Assembly: GCA_023382675.1 (NCBI GenBank)
Contig: JAHDWN010000050.1
Coordinates: 1-41,278, forward strand
DNA: 41,278 nucleotides
From: Anaerolineae bacterium
Lineage (GTDB): Bacteria; Chloroflexota; Anaerolineae; Aggregatilineales; Phototrophicaceae
Direction: 5' to 3'
Of this stretch, positions 17,147 to 25,377 are shown one piece after another. The notes beneath the pieces are model-generated. The model worked only from the letters and a program-made list of their open reading frames with translations, ran no database searches and was not told where the DNA came from. Numbering within the stretch: position 1 is the first letter of the stretch; each line of letters begins with the position of its first letter. A program made the translations under genes and the position numbers.

Positions 17147-18542
17147 CGTGTTTGCCGCCTGACTTTGCCCACAGCCGCCGCAGAAACTCGCTGCCGATCT
17201 GAGGCGCGTCGCCTGCGCTCATGATGATGACCACGGCGGGGGAGTGGGCTTCGCGCTCCAACAGGTCAATCGCAGTCTCAAATCTAGACACGTGTCGCAC
17301 ATCGACATGTTGGATCACCCTTGCTGCTCCTGCGCCCGATACGCCAGCCAGTGGTTGCTCGCGCGCCGCATAGATTTCTGTCACCAGCACGTGATCGGCC
17401 TCAGCAAAAGCACGCGCGTATTCATCGAGCAGCGCCTGCGTGCGGCTAAAGGTGTGCGGCTGCCAGATCGCCCAGAGAGCATGGCCGGGATAGCGCGCAC
17501 GCGCCGCCGCCAGTGTCGCTTTGATGGCGGTCGGATGATGGGCATAATCGTCGATAATGACGATACCCTCGCACTCGCCACGGACATCGAACCGCCGTCC
17601 CGCGCCTTCGAAGATGGCGAGCGCCGCCGCTGCCTCTGCAAAGGGCACGGCCTGAGTTGTGGCGGCTGCGAGCGCCGCAAGCGCATTCAGCACATTGTGC
17701 CGTCCGGGAACACGCAAGCTGACCTCGCCCTGCCGCACATCGCCCTGCATGACCGTGAAGCGGGTCGCATCGGGCTGGATGTCGATCTCCACCGCGCGCC
17801 AGGCCGCCAGCGGATGATCGATGCCGTAGTAGGTGACTGGAATGCCTGCTAATGTGCGCGCCGCACCGATGGCACGCGCGCCGCCGTCATCAGCACAGAC
17901 GATCAGTTCGCCATCCTGGGGGATGAGCGCGGCAAAACGTTCGAATGCCTGCGTCATGGCGTCGGGCGTCGGGAAGAAATCCGGGTGATCCCACTCGACG
18001 TTGGCGATGACCACTACCTGAGGACGCAAGCCCAGGAACATATGATCGTACTCGTCGGCTTCGATGACAAAGGCAGGGCCGCGCCCAAAAGCGGCGTTGA
18101 CACCGGTAGTACGCAGCACCCCACCAATGATGTAACTGGGATCACGTCCCGCCTGAAGCAAGATGTGAGCGATCATGGACGTGGTCGTCGTCTTGCCATG
18201 CACACCGGCGACGGCGATGCACACTTGACCGGCCATGATCTCGGCCATCAGATCGGAACGCTTGTAAACCGGGATCGAAGCGGCCTGCGCGGCGGCGACT
18301 TCGACATGCGCAGGCGGCACGGCCGAGGTAATCAGGACGAGATCTGCGCCGTTGACGTGGGCTGCATCGTGGCCGATGTGGATGGTCGCGCCCATCTGTG
18401 CCAGCGCGCGGGTGAAGTCGTTCTCCTGGCGGTCGCTGCCAGAGATGAGATAGCCCTTTTGCAGCAGCACGCGGGCGATAGCGCTCATACCGCTGCCGCC
18501 GATGCCGACGATATGAATATGTTGATCGGGCTTGAGACGCAT
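17139..18542 (-). CDS. murC: UDP-N-acetylmuramate-L-alanine ligase MurC
   Basis: ATP-dependent cytoplasmic ligase adding L-Ala to UDP-MurNAc. The 467-residue protein shows the Rossmann motif IVGIGGSGMSAIARVLL, the ATP loop GVHGKTTTTSMIA, FVIEADEYD, VANVEWDHPDFF and the C-terminal IIDDYAHHPTAIKATLAAAR, all MurC hallmarks. The start is ATG 18542 with a weak ribosome-binding site. It is 132 bases downstream of the CvpA-like gene, in the ftsW-murG-CvpA-murC unit. ddl, ftsQ and ftsA, frequent neighbours in division clusters, are not present. Confidence 0.96.
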   Translation of the reverse strand: MRLKPDQHIHIVGIGGSGMSAIARVLLQKGYLISGSDRQENDFTRALAQMGATIHIGHDAAHVNGADLVLITSAVPPAHVEVAAAQAASIPVYKRSDLMAEIMAGQVCIAVAGVHGKTTTTSMIAHILLQAGRDPSYIIGGVLRTTGVNAAFGRGPAFVIEADEYDHMFLGLRPQVVVIANVEWDHPDFFPTPDAMTQAFERFAALIPQDGELIVCADDGGARAIGAARTLAGIPVTYYGIDHPLAAWRAVEIDIQPDATRFTVMQGDVRQGEVSLRVPGRHNVLNALAALAAATTQAVPFAEAAAALAIFEGAGRRFDVRGECEGIVIIDDYAHHPTAIKATLAAARARYPGHALWAIWQPHTFSRTQALLDEYARAFAEADHVLVTEIYAAREQPLAGVSGAGAARVIQHVDVRHVSRFETAIDLLEREAHSPAVVIIMSAGDAPQIGSEFLRRLWAKSGGKHDE

Positions 18543-18674
18543 AGGAATTTTGGCTTTCAGCCAATTAAAAAGCGTGTATGTCGAAAGTCGCTAACTAACG
18601 CGGTACGCGGCCAAGCTCAGGTACACCCTGAAAACGCATCACCCATCACTCATTACGCATCACTTTGGCTTCAT
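18543..18674 (-). other. Gap between the CvpA-like gene and murC with short direct repeats
   Basis: A 132-base gap within the cell-wall unit. The 9-base sequence ACGCATCAC occurs twice, 12 bases apart, around 18634-18663, with a third partial copy (CATCACTCAT) between. No clear promoter or terminator was recognised. Confidence 0.4.
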
Positions 18675-19217
18675 TTAGATGCGGATGAGCACGAGCAAGA
18701 ACAGCACGATCACCGCCACAGCCAGCAGATCGCCGGTGCCATTCGGGCCGCCGCCGAGGATGACCAACGGCAGCAGACTGCGCGCCTGATCGCTTGGGGA
18801 GCCCGGCGCAGGTGCGATGATATAGGGCGCGAGCGGGTATTCGTTGATGTCCATGAAATACCAGATCGAACCCCAGATCAGGTAGCCATTGATGAAGCCG
18901 ATGATCGCACCGACGAAACCGTCCTGCAAACGATCACGCCCATCACGCCCGCCGCGCCGGTCTTCGCCGATGAGGGCGCGTGTCTGGTAGGCGAAAAAGA
19001 CAACCGCGCTGAAGATCAGCGACTGGACGATGAAGACCTGATCGCGGCTGACATTGCGCAGTAATGTTCCCCGGATGAGCGTGTCGAACTGAAAAAGCGC
19101 GAACAGGCCGAGGACGATGCCCGCCGTCGAGATGAGTTCTTTCGTACTGCCGCGCAGGTAGCCGCTGACTGCGAAAAACAGCGCCAACACCACCATCATC
19201 GTTGAGAGTTGGATCAT
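18675..19217 (-). CDS. CvpA-like membrane protein
   Basis: A 180-residue polytopic membrane protein. Four or five hydrophobic segments are visible (residues about 5-20, 27-45, 63-80, 103-120 and 163-179). The opening MVVLALFFAVSGYLRGSTKELIS resembles the CvpA (colicin V production) family, whose members have GxxRGxxKE in the first loop. A loop rich in Arg/Gly/Asp (about 86-96) separates spans three and four. The function of the family is not settled, though it is linked to envelope integrity. The gene sits three bases after murG and before murC. CvpA assignment is moderate. Confidence 0.6.
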   Translation of the reverse strand: MIQLSTMMVVLALFFAVSGYLRGSTKELISTAGIVLGLFALFQFDTLIRGTLLRNVSRDQVFIVQSLIFSAVVFFAYQTRALIGEDRRGGRDGRDRLQDGFVGAIIGFINGYLIWGSIWYFMDINEYPLAPYIIAPAPGSPSDQARSLLPLVILGGGPNGTGDLLAVAVIVLFLLVLIRI

Positions 19218-19220
19218 GGA

Positions 19221-20330
19221 TCAGCCTTCACCTGTAGCCAGCCGCATCAACGCCTCTGCTGCTCGGCGCGCGCCATCCGGCTGTGCCAGTGCCTTCGCCT
19301 GGGTTTGCATCTGCGCCAGCCGTGACGGATCATCGAGCAATGTTTCGATTGTACACAATAAATCACGCCCCATATCGGCATCATTCATAACGATTGCCGC
19401 TCCATGCCCTGCCAGAAAATCGGCATTCACTTTCTGGTAGCGCCAGGCATAAGGATAGGGCACAAGAATAGCAGGCAATCCAAAAAAGGGGAATTCGCCG
19501 AGAATGCTTGCCCCAGCCCGGCTCAAAACCAGATCGGCAGCGGCAAAGGCCAGGCCCATCTCGCGGTGCAGATAGGGGAACGCGTGATAGTGGGGCAGAG
19601 CGCCCATCGTCTTGCGCCGCTGGTCGATGTCGTCCCAATCGAGCGTGCCGGTCACGTGGATGATTTGTAAGTCAGGGCGCGCCATGAGTGCAGGCAGCAC
19701 GTCGAGCAGAGCCGTGTTGATCGTGCGCGCGCCCCGGCTGCCGCCGAAGACCAACAGTGTCTTGCGCCTGGGATCGAGGGTGAAGTGGGCTTGCGCCGTG
19801 TCCCGGCTGGCGGCCATCACGTCACGGCGCAGGGGGTAGCCAGTGGCAACCGTCTGCCCCGCAGGGAAATAGCGCGCGCTTTCCGGCGCGGTAATCGCCA
19901 CACGGCGTACCAGCCGCCGCAGCACCTGTATCGCCAACCCCGGTTCGATGTCCGGCAGATAGATCATGCCGGGCACACGCAGCAGCCAGGCCGCCAACCC
20001 CACAGGCAGCCCGACCCAACCGCCGGTCAGCAGCAGCGCTTGCGGACGCCACGACAGGATCAAGCCGACAGCTTGCAGCGTGCCGATAACGATTTGTAGA
20101 AGGCTGAAGACAATACGCAGCGGGCTTACCCCATGCAGCGGGCCGGCATAGACCTCGTATTGACGCTCAAATTGGACGCCCGATTCTGCGATGAGAGGAC
20201 GTTCGAAACCGCCAACACTGCCGACAAAAGCGAGCTTCGTCCCCGGCTGCACACTCTCAATCGCTTCGGCGATAGCCAGTGCCGGATACACGTGTCCCCC
20301 GGTTCCACCAGCCGCGATTAAGATTCGCAC
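19221..20330 (-). CDS. murG: UDP-N-acetylglucosamine-N-acetylmuramyl-(pentapeptide) pyrophosphoryl-undecaprenol GlcNAc transferase MurG
   Basis: Membrane-associated GT-B glycosyltransferase (GT28) that converts lipid I to lipid II. The N-terminal loop AAGGTGGHVYPALAIAEA, the LTGGWVGLPVGLAAWLL region, LLVFGGSRGARTIN, the donor-site ADLVLSRAGASILGEFPFFG and PAILVPYPYA are all diagnostic. The start is GTG at 20330: AGGAAG lies eight bases upstream and the glycine loop begins at residue 7, so no later start is possible. The gene therefore overlaps the 3' end of ftsW by 74 bases. Length (369) is normal. Confidence 0.96.
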   Translation of the reverse strand: MRILIAAGGTGGHVYPALAIAEAIESVQPGTKLAFVGSVGGFERPLIAESGVQFERQYEVYAGPLHGVSPLRIVFSLLQIVIGTLQAVGLILSWRPQALLLTGGWVGLPVGLAAWLLRVPGMIYLPDIEPGLAIQVLRRLVRRVAITAPESARYFPAGQTVATGYPLRRDVMAASRDTAQAHFTLDPRRKTLLVFGGSRGARTINTALLDVLPALMARPDLQIIHVTGTLDWDDIDQRRKTMGALPHYHAFPYLHREMGLAFAAADLVLSRAGASILGEFPFFGLPAILVPYPYAWRYQKVNADFLAGHGAAIVMNDADMGRDLLCTIETLLDDPSRLAQMQTQAKALAQPDGARRAAEALMRLATGEG

Positions 20331-21603
20331 TCGGATTCTTCCTTTTCGGGTTTGCCGCCTGCCTGGCCGTCACGCGCACGACGCTTAACAGCAGTCCGAC
20401 GCCCACCGTCAAGGACAGGAGCGAAGAACCGCCATAACTGATGAACGGCAGCGGCGAGCCAGTTTGCGGTAAGAGATTCAAATTCACGGCAATATTCAGG
20501 AGCGCCTTTAACCCAACCCACAAAGCGATGCCTGCCGCCAGCAGCGTGCCGAACGCATCCGGCGCGCGCCGCGAAATATACAGTCCACGCAGGACGAAAG
20601 CGAGATAGAGCGTGATGACCACGCCCGCGCCGACAACGCCTAACTCCTCACCAATCGTCGCAAAGATACTGTCCGTGTGAGGCGCAGGCAGTGGGCCATA
20701 TTTTTGCAGGCCGTTGCCCAGACCGCGACCAAACCAGCCGCCGTTCATGAAGGCGATCATCGCCTGCTGAGTTTGATAGCTCGTTTGAGTCACGTCAGTC
20801 AGACCCGCGCTGAAATCGACAATGCGCTCCTGGGCATATTCCGGCAGCAGGCCGGCACGATCAGCAGCGAAGATAGCCGATACCAGCAAGAGGAGAATAA
20901 CGCCCAGATGCCAGAGATTCGCCCCGGCGATGATATACATCAAACCGGCGACGGCGACGACCATCAAGGCAGCGCTCAAGTCCGGCTGCAAAATCACCAG
21001 GAAAGCGACCGTGCCGACGATGACGCTAAAAGGTAGCAAGCCGCGTGTAAGACTGCCCAGGCGGGCGTTCTTCGCGCTCAACCAGGCGGCCATATAGATC
21101 ACAATCGTCAATTCGGCCAACTCGGACGGCTGATACGAACCATTGAGGAAGGCACGGCGCGCGCCAAAACGCTGATCGCTGAACAACCAGACAGCCACCA
21201 GCGCCGCGATTGCGACCAAGAGCAAGGGCACGGCAAACCGCCGCCAGATGCGATAGTCGATCAGCATGAAGACGATGGAGACACCAACGCCGATCAATAT
21301 CCAACGGAACTGGTTGAAAAAGAGCGCCGCCGGGTTGCCGAAATCCTGATAGCCCCAGTCAAAAGTCGTGCTGTAGACCATCATGCCGCCAACGGCCAAC
21401 AACACCACTACGATTGCCGCCAGATAGGGATCGACATACGCTAGCACACCGCGGCGCTGCTGTTCGGCGGCGCGTGGCAGTGCCGTGGCTGTCTGCGGCT
21501 CACGTTTGCGCCCGACCACAGGGGGTGCGCTCACGGGATAATGTTCTGTGTCTACAAATTCCGGGGCAACAGGATGATCTGCCATCGTCGCGATGACCTT
21601 CAC
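20257..21603 (-). CDS. ftsW: Lipid II polymerase / SEDS protein FtsW
   Basis: Polytopic SEDS-family glycosyltransferase that polymerises lipid II at the division site. About ten spans are visible, with YQTQQAMIAFMNGGWFGRGLGNG, the catalytic-region APHTDSIFATIGEELG and the C-terminal TGSPLPFISYGGSSLL, all diagnostic. The N-terminus has a roughly 55-residue polar extension. Start is either GTG 21603 or ATG 21585, and ATG seems likelier if the TATACT box at 21621-21626 is the -10. The C-terminus runs 24 codons into murG in another frame. Pairing with murG favours FtsW over RodA. Confidence 0.93.
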   Translation of the reverse strand: MKVIATMADHPVAPEFVDTEHYPVSAPPVVGRKREPQTATALPRAAEQQRRGVLAYVDPYLAAIVVVLLAVGGMMVYSTTFDWGYQDFGNPAALFFNQFRWILIGVGVSIVFMLIDYRIWRRFAVPLLLVAIAALVAVWLFSDQRFGARRAFLNGSYQPSELAELTIVIYMAAWLSAKNARLGSLTRGLLPFSVIVGTVAFLVILQPDLSAALMVVAVAGLMYIIAGANLWHLGVILLLLVSAIFAADRAGLLPEYAQERIVDFSAGLTDVTQTSYQTQQAMIAFMNGGWFGRGLGNGLQKYGPLPAPHTDSIFATIGEELGVVGAGVVITLYLAFVLRGLYISRRAPDAFGTLLAAGIALWVGLKALLNIAVNLNLLPQTGSPLPFISYGGSSLLSLTVGVGLLLSVVRVTARQAANPKRKNPSANLNRGWWNRGTRVSGTGYRRSD

Positions 21604-21842
21604 GATAAGACTCTTCGTAGAGTATAACGCAAAAGGTGAGATAAACGAGATAAGGGTTTAGAAAATTAAACGCTGTCGGATAGTGTTGATGCGTGCGTAT
21701 TTCAACCACTAGAGGCAAGCGAGACAATTACAAGCCTGCTGTGAATCGTGGCGCAGACGTTACAATCATGAGGCACAACGCCGGAGCGAATGACCGGAAG
21801 CAGCCAGACGAGACAGCGGGGCAATAGGCAGGAGTTTGCCAT
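21604..21842. promoter_or_regulatory. Divergent promoter region between ftsW and the solute-binding-protein gene
   Basis: A 239-base non-coding gap between divergent genes. On the minus strand TATACT (21621-21626) is a plausible -10 for ftsW, without a good -35. A second candidate is TTGAAA followed 17 bases later by TATCCG near 21680-21710. On the plus strand only the ribosome-binding site GCAGGAG before 21843 is clear. Confidence 0.3.
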
Positions 21843-23159
21843 ATGATCAGACGAATAATGACCGGTATCCTTCTACTGGTTATCCCAGTGCTCGGTCTGG
21901 CTACTGCCCCTGCTGGCGCCCAGGAAGACATCACGATTACCTGGCGTACCCGGCCTGACAGCGGCTTGGAACAACAAATCTATATGGCGTTGAGCGAGAG
22001 CATCGATGCGCGTCTCGATGGCATTACCCTGGTTTATGAGGCAGGCAGCGATGCGACTACGGCCAGTTATCGAGAAACTTTGCTGACTCAGGCCGCTGAT
22101 CATGCCACGCCGGACATCTTCTGGATTCGCGGGATGGACCTGGCGACGTTCGTCAGCGCGGGTGCGATTGCGAATCTGAATGCGCTGGCAAGTGCGGACG
22201 CGGACTTTGATATTGACGCATTTTACCCGCAGATTATCCATGAGTTGACGTATGATCCCGTAACAGGTATAAGCGACATCGCCACCGCACTTTGGGGTTT
22301 ACCACGTGACGTATCCAGCTTTGCCCTGTATGTCAACCTGGATCTGTTCGAACAGGCCGGGCTGGAAAGCCCGATGGATCGCCTCGAAGCCGACGACTGG
22401 AACTGGGACACGTTTGCTGAATCGGCCGCTGCCATTAGCGCCCTGGGCCAAGACATCTATGGCTTTGGCATGAACACCGGCTGGGCAAACTGGTGGCTGT
22501 GGTTCAGCGAAGCGAGCGGCAGCTACTTCAATGCAGATAGATCGCAATGCGCTTTGAACAGCGAAGCGGTCAATAGCGCGCTCAATTTCCTGGGCGGCCT
22601 CTATGAAACCGGGGCGGCTGCACCTTTAAGCACGGACAGCGAGCGGTTGTTTACTGCGGGCAAACTCGGTATGTTCTTGAATGGCCGTTGGGGAACGCCG
22701 AACATCCTGGCGCAAGCCACCTTTAGCTGGGATTATGCCGAAGTGCCCGCCGGGCCTGCAGGGCAAAGCAACTGGATGTTCTGGGGTGCCTATGTCGTCA
22801 GCGCTGACTCTGCCAAGGATACTGAACGCGGCGAAGCTATCTGGCGGGTGCTGAAGGAATTGACCAACGTCGAATCACAATCGCTGTTGGCAGCGCTCGG
22901 CGCCACCATCCCCAGCCGCAAAAGTGATGACGCGATCAGCGCTTTCCTGGCGGCGATCCCGGATAAGAACAGCGCTGCGTTCACTCAGGCGCTGGCAAAT
23001 TATGCCCTCGCCGAAGCACCGCTATGGAACAGCAGCTTTGAAGCCTACGACGCCATCGCCAACCAGGCATTGACACGCGTCATCAATGGCGATATGACCG
23101 TGGATGAATTCACGGCGTCGATCTGCGACGACCTAAATCCGTTATTGGAGGGTGGGTAG
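21843..23159 (+). CDS. Extracellular solute-binding protein, family 1 (sugar ABC transporter type), orphan
   Basis: A 438-residue exported binding protein. Signal MIRRIMTGILLLVIPVLGLA, cleavage near AGA/QED, and no lipobox cysteine. The mature part follows the family 1 (MalE/UgpB-like) plan: ITWRTRPDSGLEQQI, DIFWIRGMDLATFVSAGAI, GLPRDVSSFALYVNLDLFEQ, DDWNWDTFAESAAAI, GKLGMFLNGRW and NWMFWGAYVVSADS. The ligand is probably a sugar or glycoside, but sequence does not say which. No permease or ATPase gene is nearby, so it must work with a distant transporter or as a sensor. It has a good ribosome-binding site (AGGAG). Confidence 0.9.
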   Translation: MIRRIMTGILLLVIPVLGLATAPAGAQEDITITWRTRPDSGLEQQIYMALSESIDARLDGITLVYEAGSDATTASYRETLLTQAADHATPDIFWIRGMDLATFVSAGAIANLNALASADADFDIDAFYPQIIHELTYDPVTGISDIATALWGLPRDVSSFALYVNLDLFEQAGLESPMDRLEADDWNWDTFAESAAAISALGQDIYGFGMNTGWANWWLWFSEASGSYFNADRSQCALNSEAVNSALNFLGGLYETGAAAPLSTDSERLFTAGKLGMFLNGRWGTPNILAQATFSWDYAEVPAGPAGQSNWMFWGAYVVSADSAKDTERGEAIWRVLKELTNVESQSLLAALGATIPSRKSDDAISAFLAAIPDKNSAAFTQALANYALAEAPLWNSSFEAYDAIANQALTRVINGDMTVDEFTASICDDLNPLLEGG

Positions 23160-23266
23160 CGTTCCGGCGTGGTCATGATGGTGTATCGACGATGCTCAGG
23201 AATGTCTGATCGACGTACACACAAACAGTGCCGGGCGCACGCCCGATCCCTGTTTGCGGACTTCGC

Positions 23267-23908
23267 ATGATGCGGCAATTAGTGCGCGGCGCAGCCGTGA
23301 TTATGTTCGGCTTCGGGCTGCTCGTGAGCATTCTGCGCGCCGGTGCTGCCGACGACGAGGCGTTGCGCACTTTCTTGCTGCCCGCCGCCACATGTCCTGC
23401 GCCATGTTGGCAGGGCATTCGCCCCGGTGCATCTCATGCCGACGAAGCCCAGGCGCTGTTGATAGCGAATCCGTGGATCACGAGCGTCAACCGTACACCA
23501 ACCCACATCTCCTGGCGCTGGAGCGGCGCACAGCCGGCGTACATTGATGCCGACGCCCAGGGTATCCTGTATCTGGCAAACGAGCGCGTTGCCACAATCG
23601 TTGTCGGCCTGACCGCGCAGTATGGTGACATCTGGGCACTGTTTGGCGCACCCCCGTCGGCAATTATGGTGCGCCCGGCCAGCCGTTCCACGGCCTATCA
23701 AATCGTCAATTACCCGGCTCTAGGGGTGGAACTCGTATCATCGCTGAGCTGCCCGGTGCGGCCAGACATCTTCTGGGCGGGAGAAACCGCCCTGCGCCTG
23801 GGGACTCACACCTTCAGCGAAGCGATGAACGGCGTTCCCTACGCCATCTTTGACGAGCCAGGCTGGTGGCGCTGGTTGCACACCTGTCAGCGACGAGTCG
23901 CAAACTGA
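23267..23908 (+). CDS. Small secreted protein with CPAPCW motif, function unknown
   Basis: Start at the double ATG 23267/23270, giving about 212 residues; the open frame upstream of it looks non-coding. The N-terminus (MMRQLVRGAAVIMFGFGLLVSILRA, split as signal then cleavage near AGA) is a Sec signal or anchor. The mature start has CPAPCWQGIRPGASHADEAQALL, a Cys-Pro-x-Pro-Cys-Trp pattern followed by a helix, and a second cysteine pair occurs near the C-terminus (SLSCPVRP, LHTCQRR). I recognise this pattern only loosely from other Chloroflexota secreted proteins and cannot assign a function. It follows the solute-binding-protein gene by 107 bases, so it may be co-transcribed. Confidence 0.65.
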   Translation: MMRQLVRGAAVIMFGFGLLVSILRAGAADDEALRTFLLPAATCPAPCWQGIRPGASHADEAQALLIANPWITSVNRTPTHISWRWSGAQPAYIDADAQGILYLANERVATIVVGLTAQYGDIWALFGAPPSAIMVRPASRSTAYQIVNYPALGVELVSSLSCPVRPDIFWAGETALRLGTHTFSEAMNGVPYAIFDEPGWWRWLHTCQRRVAN

Positions 23909-23940
23909 CGTGCGGCTCAAGCCGATCCTTCTGTGCGTTT

Positions 23941-24477
23941 CTAGCGCGAACGGATGGCGAAATCTTCGAAGGTGGTGGTAAAGCCATCGCCAGTCGGCGA
24001 ACAGCACATCATCCCGACCTGGACGGACGGCTGCATCAGGAGAGATGCCTGGCGCATCAGATGATACTGCCTGTCATCCAGGGAGTATTCCACCTCGATG
24101 GTCGTGCTGTGACGGCGCACCCGCAGCCAGAGTGACGGTGGATCTTGCGGCAGAGCAATCACTGACCAATCAGAAAAATCGCGCGTCATGACCACGCTGG
24201 CTTGTTGAACGCCATTGAGTAATTCGACGCCGCATTTCATCCAGTTTGCCTCATCGACACGCACCATTGCGCCCGCCTGGTCATAGAGTTCACTGTAAGC
24301 GCCGCTCACCTTGAGCTGTAGTTCAAAATCCCCTTCCACTTCCTGATAGTAAAAGTGGCCTGTGTCACGGATGCCACCATCATGCGTCTTGCGCCAGAAG
24401 TCAGTACGCGCACTGGTGGTCACGGTCAGTCGCCGATCATCTTGATGCCAGCTTGTAGGGGGATTGAGCCAATTCAT
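23941..24477 (-). CDS. DUF1349-family protein (concanavalin-like beta-sandwich)
   Basis: A 178-residue cytosolic protein without signal peptide. WLNPP, TDFWRKTHDGGIRDTGHFYY, VEGDFELQLKVSGAYSELYDQAGAMVRVDEANWMK (read in pieces) and GMMCCSPTGDGFTTTFEDF are standard DUF1349 signatures; the family has a jelly-roll fold related to concanavalin-type lectins and lies close to YeaB/regulators in yeasts and bacteria. No enzymatic role is established. Its ATG overlaps the FHA gene stop (ATGA), so the two proteins are made from one message. Confidence 0.88.
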   Translation of the reverse strand: MNWLNPPTSWHQDDRRLTVTTSARTDFWRKTHDGGIRDTGHFYYQEVEGDFELQLKVSGAYSELYDQAGAMVRVDEANWMKCGVELLNGVQQASVVMTRDFSDWSVIALPQDPPSLWLRVRRHSTTIEVEYSLDDRQYHLMRQASLLMQPSVQVGMMCCSPTGDGFTTTFEDFAIRSR

Positions 24478-25271
24478 GAGCGCGTCTCCGAGAAATAGAA
24501 GTGAACTATCATAACCAGGCGTCCCAGGCGCAGTTCATCGCCATGGCGCAGGACGCGCACCTCTTGTGGGTGGAGTCGAACGCCATTGATAAAGGTGCCA
24601 TTCGTCGTATCCATGTCCGTGATGCTGAGAGTCGATTGCTTGGCGTCATAGTGAACGGTCAGGTGCATCCGCGAAACGCCCAATTTTGCCGCATCCAGAG
24701 CAGTCAGATCGACATCCGGCGCGAATGACGCATCGCCACGGCCAATGACGAGGTCATGCTGATGGAGCTGTGGCCGGACTTTGAGCGAAATATTGGTGTT
24801 CGGATCGGTCAAAGACATCACAGACTCGGCGGTAAAGAAGGTGTCCCAGCCTGGCTCACGATCACCGAGATCGTGCGTGCCGGTCATAGCGCGCGCTTTA
24901 AGATCAACCTTGATCTGCTGCAGTATCTCTGGCGCAACCGGCAGTGTCTTCGATCCATCGCTGGGTTTCTGAGCGGCCGCTGTGTTCGGTTTCTTTTCGA
25001 TGTGTTTGATCTTCGGGCGGGTGTCGTCGTTGGCGCGCGCCTCGGCCCTGCGTGTTTCCCACTCTCGCACCTGGCGCACGAATTCGCCCTGTTCCGGAGT
25101 GGGTAGTGAAGCGATCTTCAAACGCAGGATTTCCAGAGCACGCTTGCTGTCATTGCCTTGTGTTCGCAGTCCAGCGTAGATTTCGATTAGTTCCTGCAAC
25201 GCGCTCAAGATAATTCCTTCTTTCATTCTATGATCTTCATTCTCGCTAAAGCGCGCCATGGCGTCAAGCAT
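24474..25271 (-). CDS. FHA-domain protein
   Basis: A cytosolic protein of up to 265 residues. The N-terminal 90 residues are predicted helical and charged, followed by a Pro/Lys/Ala linker. The C-terminal forkhead-associated domain (about 172-258) has the binding residues of the fold: VIGRGD, VSRMHLTV (S-x-x-H) and TTNGTFINGVRL, ending GDELRLGRLVMIV. It should read phosphothreonine, and the membrane kinase at 10113-12527 is one possible source; that link is inferred. Starts at 25271, 25259 or 25226 are possible; only the last has a passable ribosome-binding site (GAAG), so the true protein may be 250 residues. Confidence 0.88.
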   Translation of the reverse strand: MLDAMARFSENEDHRMKEGIILSALQELIEIYAGLRTQGNDSKRALEILRLKIASLPTPEQGEFVRQVREWETRRAEARANDDTRPKIKHIEKKPNTAAAQKPSDGSKTLPVAPEILQQIKVDLKARAMTGTHDLGDREPGWDTFFTAESVMSLTDPNTNISLKVRPQLHQHDLVIGRGDASFAPDVDLTALDAAKLGVSRMHLTVHYDAKQSTLSITDMDTTNGTFINGVRLHPQEVRVLRHGDELRLGRLVMIVHFYFSETRS

Positions 25272-25377
25272 GTCACTATGAAATGTATGAAGATCGTAGA
25301 ATTGACCGGGTGTGGCACGGTAGAAAGCGAGACGCTATACTGCTTGTGTCTATCGTGAGCCAATCGAGGAGATACCC

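Noticed and set aside
17985-19064. 359-codon plus-strand frame across murC and the CvpA-like gene
   Set aside because: Asp/His/Arg-rich shadow of well-supported minus-strand genes.
25302-25341. TTGACC and TATACT as promoter for the selenoprotein gene
   Set aside because: The spacing is 28 bases, too long for a sigma-70 promoter; only the TATACT box at 25336-25341 might be used.
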